Below, piece by piece: positions 27,096 to 35,400 of a stretch of DNA of 64,000 nt (position 1 is the first letter of the stretch; the number at the start of each line of letters is the position of its first letter). The notes under the pieces were generated by a model. It made no database searches. It was not told where the DNA came from and saw nothing but the letters and a program-made list of their open reading frames with translations. Made by a program: the position numbers and the translations under genes. Source of the stretch: Loktanella atrilutea (lineage in GTDB: Bacteria; Pseudomonadota; Alphaproteobacteria; Rhodobacterales; Rhodobacteraceae); assembly GCF_900128995.1 (NCBI RefSeq), contig NZ_FQUE01000008.1, forward strand, positions 105,819 through 169,818, in the 5' to 3' direction.

Positions 27096-27773
27096 ATGGC
27101 CGCGATAGGACACCGAACTACCGTCGGCATCGTCGATGACCATGCCCTGTTTCGCGAAGGTCTCGCGGCCGTGTTGGAACGGTCCATGCAGCATACCGTC
27201 GTATTCGAGGGCGAGACCGCCGACGATGCCGTCAATAACGTGATGACGCATTTGCCGGACCTGGTCCTTCTGGATCTTGGACTGCCGGGCAATACGATCG
27301 ACGCGCTGCGCAAGATCAAGGAACGCGCGCCGGGGACATTCTGCGTCATCCTGACATCCTGCGACGATCCGCTGAAGGCGATGGCCGCTCTTTCGCTTGG
27401 GGCGGAAGGTTATATCCTGAAAGGGATAAAGGGTGCCGACCTCCTGCAAGCGCTGGACGGCATCCTGCAGCGCCGCACCTATGTCTCGCCGGAATTCGCG
27501 ATGCGTCTTGTGACGGCCGCGAACGCCCAGTCGCGCAAGGCGAGCCAGACCAGCGACCTGTCCTATCGCGAGGAACAGGTGATCCGCGAGGTTCAGAATG
27601 GCCTGACCAACCGCGAAGTTGCGGCGCAGCTGAAATTGAGCGAACAGACCGTGAAGTTCTACATGTCGAGCGCAATGCAGAAGCTTGGCGTGAAGAACCG
27701 CGTCGGTGCCGTGCGGGAATACCAGCGGCGCATGTCACCGGGCGGCGACATGCCTACAGGACTGGCACACTGA
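27096..27773 (+). CDS. NarL/LuxR-family response regulator
   Basis: 225 residues. Receiver: VGIVDDHALFREGLAAVLE (residues 9-27), phosphoacceptor Asp60 in LVLLDLGLPG, VILTSCDD and YILKG. C-terminal LuxR HTH: LSYREEQVIREVQNGLTNREVAAQLKLSEQTVKFYMSSAMQKLGVKNR. ATG 27096 is chosen over a TTG frame start 33 bp upstream because it is the family's start and has TTGGAG ahead. It is convergent with, and overlaps by 20 bp, the NarX-like kinase gene, so the two are paired partners on opposite strands rather than an operon. It likely binds near the large peroxidase gene. Confidence 0.92.
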   Translation: MAAIGHRTTVGIVDDHALFREGLAAVLERSMQHTVVFEGETADDAVNNVMTHLPDLVLLDLGLPGNTIDALRKIKERAPGTFCVILTSCDDPLKAMAALSLGAEGYILKGIKGADLLQALDGILQRRTYVSPEFAMRLVTAANAQSRKASQTSDLSYREEQVIREVQNGLTNREVAAQLKLSEQTVKFYMSSAMQKLGVKNRVGAVREYQRRMSPGGDMPTGLAH

Positions 27774-29103
27774 TCCGCACGCGGCAGCCGCCCTCGGGTG
27801 GGCTGTCGAAGTCGAGCCTGGCTCCGATCCGTCGTGCCTGATCCCGCATCCCGCTGATGCCGTGATGGTTGGCCTCTGCCATGGCGGCAAGCGTTTCGTC
27901 GGGCGGCAGGCCCGGTCCCCTGTCCACGATGTCGATCACCAGCCGGCCGTCTGACAGACCCGCAGTCACCGCCTGACCGTGACCACCGGCGTGGCGAAAA
28001 CCGTTGTTCAACGCCTCTTCGACGATGCGCGCCACACCGCGCTGCGCCGGCAGGCGCAGCAGGTCGGTCAATTGCAGCCCTTCCGTCGCGACAACGGCAC
28101 CGCTGCGCTGGGCGTAGGCCGTCACGACGTCGGACAGGGCGGCGGGTTGGCCGCGGCCAGAGGCCAGCAGGCGGTTGGAGATCTCGCGCAGCTCGATCTG
28201 GATGCGGTCTGTCGCCGCCTGCATCTCCTCAACGTCATCCGATCTGGCGCTACCGCGGCTGCCGACCCCGGCCAGATTGTCGAGCGCAAGGCTGAGGTAT
28301 CCCAACATCTGTACCGGGCCGTCGTGCAGTTCCTGTCCGATGCGCCGGCTCACCTCCTTGTCCATCTCTTCCAGCTGGCCGCGCGCCGTGTCCAGCCCGG
28401 CCCGCAGGCGGGTGGTATCGGCCTGCAGGGCCTCGCGCTCTTGCTGAATTTGGGCAATCGCGGCCTTCTGGGTGTCGATGGTGCGGCTGCCCTGACGAAA
28501 GACCGAGAACAGACCCGCAAAGATCGCCAGACCGCACAAGGTCAGGACGAACCAGTCCACACGCAGCAGCCTGTAAAGTTCGCTGCGCATCCGGGTCGCG
28601 TCCTCGTAGAACTCGCCGACCGCAATGATGGACCCGTCGGCACGGCTGCGCAGCGGCACGTAGATCTCGAAGATCGGCCGCTCGAGTTCCCGCTCGAAGA
28701 CGTTTTCCTCGTCCGAGAGGTTATCGAAATAGGCAGCCGTCTGACCCGCAAGGGCGAGGGTCAGGTCGTCGGTGCCGAAGTTCTGGCCCACCAGTTCTCC
28801 GTTCGTGGCGTGCACGATGGTGCCGGTCGTGTCCCAGATCTTGATCGACAGGACATGTCGCCGCAGCGTCGGGTTCGTCATGACCGTGTCGAGCGCCGCG
28901 CGGTCCGCCAACGACAGCGCACCCCCACCGGCCATGCTTTGCACGTTGGGTTCAAGGAAGGTGGTCATGTAAAAGGCGGTAGAGGCCTTGCTGTGATCGA
29001 GGAGGTAGGCGGAGACGCTCGTCGACACGAGTGATCCAAGGCCGATGATGATGATCGCGATCGAAAGAAGTGACGTCAAAAGAAACTTGAGTTTCAGCGA
29101 CAT
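27754..29103 (-). CDS. NarX-like sensor histidine kinase (HisKA_3)
   Basis: 449 residues. N-terminal membrane segment (FLLTSLLSIAIIIIGLGSLV), an extracytoplasmic sensor region of about 150 residues with a possible Cache/4HB character, a second membrane segment near residue 185-203, and a coiled coil. It has the HisKA_3 phosphoacceptor His260 in RRIGQELHDGPVQMLGYLSLALDNL, then N box EEALNNGFRHA and G box DRGPGLPPDE. The ATG at 29101-29103 is chosen over an in-frame start 39 bp upstream. It faces away from the giant peroxidase gene, whose start lies 355 bp to the right. Known NarX-type kinases pair with NarL-type regulators; the neighbour at 27096 fits. Confidence 0.92.
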   Translation of the reverse strand: MSLKLKFLLTSLLSIAIIIIGLGSLVSTSVSAYLLDHSKASTAFYMTTFLEPNVQSMAGGGALSLADRAALDTVMTNPTLRRHVLSIKIWDTTGTIVHATNGELVGQNFGTDDLTLALAGQTAAYFDNLSDEENVFERELERPIFEIYVPLRSRADGSIIAVGEFYEDATRMRSELYRLLRVDWFVLTLCGLAIFAGLFSVFRQGSRTIDTQKAAIAQIQQEREALQADTTRLRAGLDTARGQLEEMDKEVSRRIGQELHDGPVQMLGYLSLALDNLAGVGSRGSARSDDVEEMQAATDRIQIELREISNRLLASGRGQPAALSDVVTAYAQRSGAVVATEGLQLTDLLRLPAQRGVARIVEEALNNGFRHAGGHGQAVTAGLSDGRLVIDIVDRGPGLPPDETLAAMAEANHHGISGMRDQARRIGARLDFDSPPEGGCRVRISVPVL

Positions 29104-29458
29104 ACCGCACCTACACACCGGGTGCATCGACCTTAGAAGCATCGGCGATCAAGTCCATCACGATTGAATTAAAGGTTAAGACTTTTTTAAACTTTGGTTT
29201 CGCCTGCCGGGCCTACGAAAGACCGGTCGCGTCCTGTCGGACGGTTGAAATTTCACTGAACCAATTCGTCTGTTTTGAACCGACCGGTTCCGCAACTCTG
29301 GAGGCGCGGTTTTGTTCACGTCGAACTTGCGTCGCAGAAGTTAAGGACACCTTAACGCCTGCAGACACTGTGCCGATCGGGCAATCGCAGAGATTCATCC
29401 CGGCCTGCCGATCCCGGCAGCGACCGTTCACACACTGCTTTGCCTGGGGAGGCTTGCC
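29104..29458. promoter_or_regulatory. Divergent control region of the sensor kinase and the giant peroxidase
   Basis: 355 bp with no gene. It is AT-rich around 29161-29200 and contains a perfect 7-bp palindrome, GTTAAGG-ACA-CCTTAAC, at 29340-29356, about 103 bp before the peroxidase start, and a further GTTAAG at 29175-29180. Such inverted repeats are usual for NarL-family response regulator operators. TTGAAT at 29164-29169 with TTTAAA at 29186-29191 is a weak promoter candidate. The peroxidase has GGGGAGG as ribosome site at 29446-29452. Confidence 0.5.
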
Positions 29459-32400
29459 ATGACCGTCGAACTGAAACCCTTCGTGCTGAACATCGGGGAC
29501 ATCACGTTCCTGCTGGACCAGGTGAACCTGACCCCGTTGTTCGATTCGGACGGCAACCTGATCATGAACTGGGGTGGCGACACCGCGATCTACAGCACCT
29601 CGGCAGGGGCCGCTGGCGCGCCCGAAACGCTGCTGTTCGATCCGGCGGCCACACCGCTTGACCCCGCCGCGGCGATCGCGAAATTCGGCCACTCCTACTA
29701 TTCCGTCGCCGATGCGGCTGGCGTGCGGGACGTGGCGGGCGTGGCCAACAACCTGCACGCCGGCAACGAATACTGGGGTGCGACGGACGTCCCGTTCCTG
29801 AACGTCGGCGCGGCGAGCGATCTGGGCTACGGCCACTACACCACCGGGCATTATCCCACCGCCCCCGACTACACGATCACCGGCAACGGCACCGCCGTCG
29901 TGATGGCGAACGTGACCGACTACACGCCGCGGATGATCACGCAGACGGTCATGACCGGCGGCGTCCGCCTGCTGCTGGACGCGCAGAACCACATCGTCCA
30001 CTGGGACCCCACGGCCTATGCCACCGATGCGACCTATCGCGCGCTGCTGGACGACAACAGCATCGACGTGACCCGGCTGGTCGAGGGCACGGCCATCGTC
30101 AACACCCGCCCCGACGTGATCGGCACCTACGACGCGGGGCTTTACGCCTACGGCCTGCTGATGCGGGCGGCCGGCGTCACCATGGCGGGCGACGTGGGCC
30201 ACCTCGACCCTGCCGGGCTGAACATCGCCCTGCCCTACCTGCAGGAGGCCGTCGATCAGTTGGCGCTGATCGAGGGGCACGGCATCGACGTCACGGGCCT
30301 GAACAACGGCGACACGCTGATCGACCTGAGCATGAACCCCTACGGCATCCTGGCCGAGATCGGCGTGCCGGACCGCCAGAACGCCTCGAACGGCGAATAT
30401 TTCGCCGAAAGCCAGAACCCCGGCGTGGCGCCGACCAACGGGTTCTTCGCCGTCTTTGGCCAGTTCTTCGACCACGGCCTCGACTTCATCGGCAAGGGCA
30501 GCTCTGGCACCAAGATTACCATTCCGCTCGACCCCAGCGACCCACTCTACGGCGTCATCGGCCAGGACGGGCGGCCCACCACGTCGATCACCATCTCGCG
30601 CGCGAACGTCGACCACGTCGACGAGAACGGCGTGCCCCTCTACCAGAACCACACCTCGCCCTACATCGACCAAAGCCAGACCTACGGCAGCGTCGCGCAG
30701 ATCACGCAGATCCTGCGCGAATGGGTCGAGAACCCGAACAACCCCGGCCACTACATCCCCGGCGCGCGGCTGCTGGACGGCGACAAGACGGTCGCCTGGG
30801 TCGACGGCTTCGGCAACGCGACGACATCGACCCTGCCGACCTTGACCGAACTGCGTGCGCATATCCTTGAAACCGGACGCGCCGACCTGACCTGGGCCGA
30901 CGTGCTGGACCTGCGCCAGCGCGATGCGGACGGCCAGCTGGCCGACACGGATGCCGCGACGGCGGGCGTGCAGCCCGGCGGCAGTGGCCACGCCCTGCTG
31001 CTGGACATGAACCCGCGCGTCGACGGTGCGCACCTGATTGCAGCGCTGGGAGAGGTGCGCGCGGCGGAGGTCATCAATACACTGACCCAAGAGGCCGCGA
31101 GCCTCGGCATGTCCTTCGGCATGGATGCGGCCGGCATCATCTCGCTGACCGTACCCGCCGGCATGATGGGCTCGAACCCGGTGACATTGACCGGCCTTGC
31201 CGCCCTGGCGAACTGGATCAACTTCGCCTCTTTCGAGATCGGCGGTCAGCACGGGATGCCATTGTCCGCGGCAGGTGCGGCGGCGGTCGGCGAGGTCATG
31301 ATGGCAGCCGTCGGCGACCACTACGTCGCCGGCGATGGCCGCGTGAACGAGAACGTGGCGCTGACCTCGATCCACCACATCTTCCACATGGAACACGACT
31401 ACCAGACCCAGAACCTGGAGATCGCGCTGTTCCAGCAGGATGCGCTGAACGGGACGGCGGACGACCATTCGATCCTGAACGACTGGCAGGTCGGCGTGCA
31501 GACGACCGAGGCCGCGGGGACCGTATCCGCCGCCAGTGCCCTGATCGCGGCCGCCGACGATGGCGACGCCGCGACGCCCAACATCTGGGTCGCCACCGGC
31601 GGCATCCTCGCGCGGGATGCGGACAACAAATATTACGTCGTGGCAGATGGCACCACCACCGCCGACCTGCCCGCCGGCCACAGCATCGTGCTGGGCCGCG
31701 ACAAGGCGGTGATCGACGCCACCGGCAGCTACACCGACGCCGCGGGGCATGTGTCCTGGGATCAGGAACGCCTGTTCCAGGGGGTCAAGCTGGTGGTCGA
31801 GATGGAGTACCAGCACACCGCCGTCGACCAGTATGCCCGTGCGGTGTCGCCCGACATCCCCGAATTCTCGGCCTATTCGACGGACATCGACGCGACGATC
31901 AACATGGCCTATTCGCAGGGCGCCTTCCGCTTCGGCCACTCGACCCTGCGCGAGACGATCGACACGCTGGACCCCAGCGGCGACATGACCGGTCGGATCA
32001 TGAGCTATGCGCTGGAGAAGGCCTTCCTGAACCCCGCGCTCTACGAGCAGGTCGGCGCGGCGTCGCTGGTCATGGGCATGACGCGGCAGGTGATGAACGA
32101 CATCGACGAATTCGTCACCCCCGCCCTGCAGCAGGGCCTGCTGGGCCTGCCGATGGACCTGGCCGCGATCAACATCGCCCGTGGCCGCGATGTCGGCCTG
32201 CCGACCTTGAACCAGACCCGCGAGCTGCTGAACCTGACGGTCTACACCAGCTGGAACGACTTCGGGCAGAACCTCTACCACGCGTCGTCTCTCGTGAACT
32301 TCATCGCGGCCTACAGCTTCGACGGCAATGTCGCGGCGGCGCAGGACGTGCTGGACCGGGCCGACGCCGGTGACGTGGCCGCGCTGAACTTCCTGAACGG

Positions 32401-35400
32401 CGGCGATCAGAGTTTTCAGGCGGTCGACATGTGGATCGGCGGTCTGGCCGAAGCGCATATCTCCGGCGGTCTGCTGGGCGAGACCTTCAACGTGGTCTTC
32501 GTCGACCAGATCCAGCGCCTGATGGACGGCGACCGGTTCTACTACCTCTATCGCCTCGCGGGTACGCAGTTCGGCGACGAGATCATCAACGAACAGTTCA
32601 AGGACATGGTGGAGCGCAACACCGGCACCACCCACCTGAACGGCAACATCTTCGGCTATTCCGACAGCTACTATGAACTGGGCGGCGACCAGATCGCGAC
32701 CGAGCGGCTGTACGATGCCGACGGCGCGGGCGCCGTGGCCGATCCGCTTGTCTGGATGGCGGGCGGCGACCGCACGGTCGCGGTGAGCCTTGTAAACGCA
32801 TCCTTCGAGGCGGACGTGCAGGCGCCTGGCGGCTACACCACCGAAAACGCGGCTCATCCGATCGCAGGCTGGACCCTGACCGGGGGCGGCGGCGTCTACT
32901 ATCCCGGCGCCAACAATGATGCGGCGGGTCATGACGGCAACAACGTCGCCTACCTGCAGAACGGCGGGTCGGTGGCGCAGGATACCGGCGTCGTGGTGGC
33001 GGCCGGCACCAGCTACACGCTGAGTGTGAACGTCGGCGATCGCACCGACACCACCTTCGGCGGCGGCATCATGCGGCTGATCGCCACCAACGGCACCGAC
33101 ACCGTCGAACTGGCCAGCGTGGTCCTGACAGAGCCGGTGGACGGCGGCTGGGCGGTCACGTCGCTGTCGACCGGGCCGGTCGACGCGGCCTATGCCGGCT
33201 ATACCCTGCGGATCGAGATCACCAACACCAGCCCCGGTGTCGGCTACAACCAGGTGCTGCTGGATCAGGTCAGCCTGACGGCGGATGTACCCGGCGGCGT
33301 CTTCGATCCGGCGGCGACCTATTACGACGCGCAGGGCGTGGCCTATACCGCGACCCGGCCGATCCCGGTGGATGCTAACGGTCTGGCGACCGTCAACCTG
33401 TATGGACCGAATGGCGACCATGCGAACACGCCGCTGGTAGCCGTCGGCGGACATTTCGATCCTGCCGTCACCTACTATGACGTGGCCGGCAACCCCCCCG
33501 ACCAGCACAAGTACGGCGACATCATCGCCGCTTACAACGCCGCCCACCCCGGCGAATACATCGGCATCTATACCAATGGCGGCACCTCGATGGCCGGCAG
33601 CGGGGCCGTGGTCGTGATCAACGGCGTGTCCTACATCCTCGACCAGCGGCCGGACCTCGCGCCCGATGCGCTGAACACCGACGGCACGCCGACCTCGGGC
33701 GTCAACTCGAACGAGGTGCTGGCAGGCACCGACAGCGACGACCTGATCTACCTCGGCTACGGCGACGACACCGGCTATGCGGACGGCGGCGACGACATCG
33801 TCTATGGCGGTGGCGGCGGCGACCGCATCTACGGGGGCGAGGGTAACGATGTCCTCTACGGCGACGATGCGCCCGACGTTGTCGACGGCGGCGACGGCGA
33901 CGACATCATCTACGGCGGCGACTCTGGTTCCTCGGTCGGCGGCTTCGACCAGCTGATCGGCGGTGCGGGCGACGACAAGATCTACGGCGGCGTCGGCATC
34001 GACAAGATCTACGGCAACGGCGGCGACGACGCGATCTATGGCGGCGCGGATACCGATCCCTTCATCTTCGGCGGCGACGGGTCCGACATCGTGGACGGCG
34101 GCGACGAGCAGGACAACATCTACGGCAACGCCGGCGACGACCTGCTGATCGGCGGCAACGACAAGGACATTCTGTTCGGCCAAGAAGGCGACGACATCCT
34201 GCGCCCCGGCATTCCGGCGGGGTCCGCCAACGCGGGCGGCGGCAACACCGGCAACGCGGTCTTCGGCCCGGACGAGGTGGTGGGCGGCTTTGCCAACACC
34301 AACGCGCCCGACCAGGGCTTCGACCTCATCGACCTGTCCGACAACGCCACCGCCTTCCAGCTGGAGGTGAACCTGAACGCCCAGAACAACCCCCTGATCC
34401 TGATCGACCAGAACCAGGTGCTGCCGACCATGATCGAGATGGACGGCGTCATCGGCACCCAGGCCGGCGACACCATCATGGGCGACGCCACGGACAACTG
34501 GCTGATCGGCGCCGGCGGCGGCGACGCCTTCGAGGCCGACATCGCCCCCCGCCTGAACGGGGCCCAAGACGCGGTCCTGGCCGACCGCGGCGGCAACGAC
34601 GTCATCGTCGGTGGCGCGATCCGGCTGGATGCGCTGATCGGGAAATACGGGACGCTCGACGGCCTGGGCAACTTCGTCGCCGACGCCTACGAGACCGCCT
34701 ATGGCCTCATCGGCGCCAACCACCGGGTCAGCGAAAGTGCCAGCCTGATCGGCGGCCTGCTGAACGGCACGGCGACGGCGGGCCTCTACGCCCTGCACTT
34801 CACCGAGATGCTGCGGTCGTTCCAGTTCAAGGACCTTGTCCTCGGCTCCGCCGAGAACGAGATCGGCGACATCGGCGACACCACGATGCTGGACACCTCT
34901 GACGACACGGTGCGGTTCACCGGCAACTTCGCGGACTACAGCGTGGTGGCCGTGGACATCGACGGCAACGCGGTCACGGATCTGGCGAACCACTACGACG
35001 CCGTGGTGGGCGTGCGGATCACCGACAACGGCACGCCCAATGCCGACCCGCTGCTGGCGCGGGCCGCGACCGACGGGACCGACCTCGTGGTCGGGGTCGA
35101 GACCTTCGTCTTCGCCGACGGCAGTCATACGCTGCGGGAGGTGATCGGCTCTCCGCCCGTGATCGAGGCGTTGAACTATGCCGGGGGGCCGTCCAGTCTG
35201 GCCGACAACTTCGACATCGCGAACAATGCCAACCTCACCGCCCGCAGCACGAACAGCACGGGCACCGATCCCTGGACCTCGGCCTGGACGGAAAGCGCCG
35301 ATGGCACGAACAGCACCAATGACGGTCAGATCCGCATCGCCAACACGGCGAACAACGGTCCGACTGCCGGCGCACCGGCCAACAGTCTTGTCGTTGGCTA

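Noticed and set aside
33720..34200. Short tandem DNA repeats that could suggest a CRISPR or minisatellite
   Set aside because: They are the coding repeats of glycine/aspartate RTX nonapeptides in frame, with no constant repeat-spacer structure. No CRISPR array is seen anywhere in the window.
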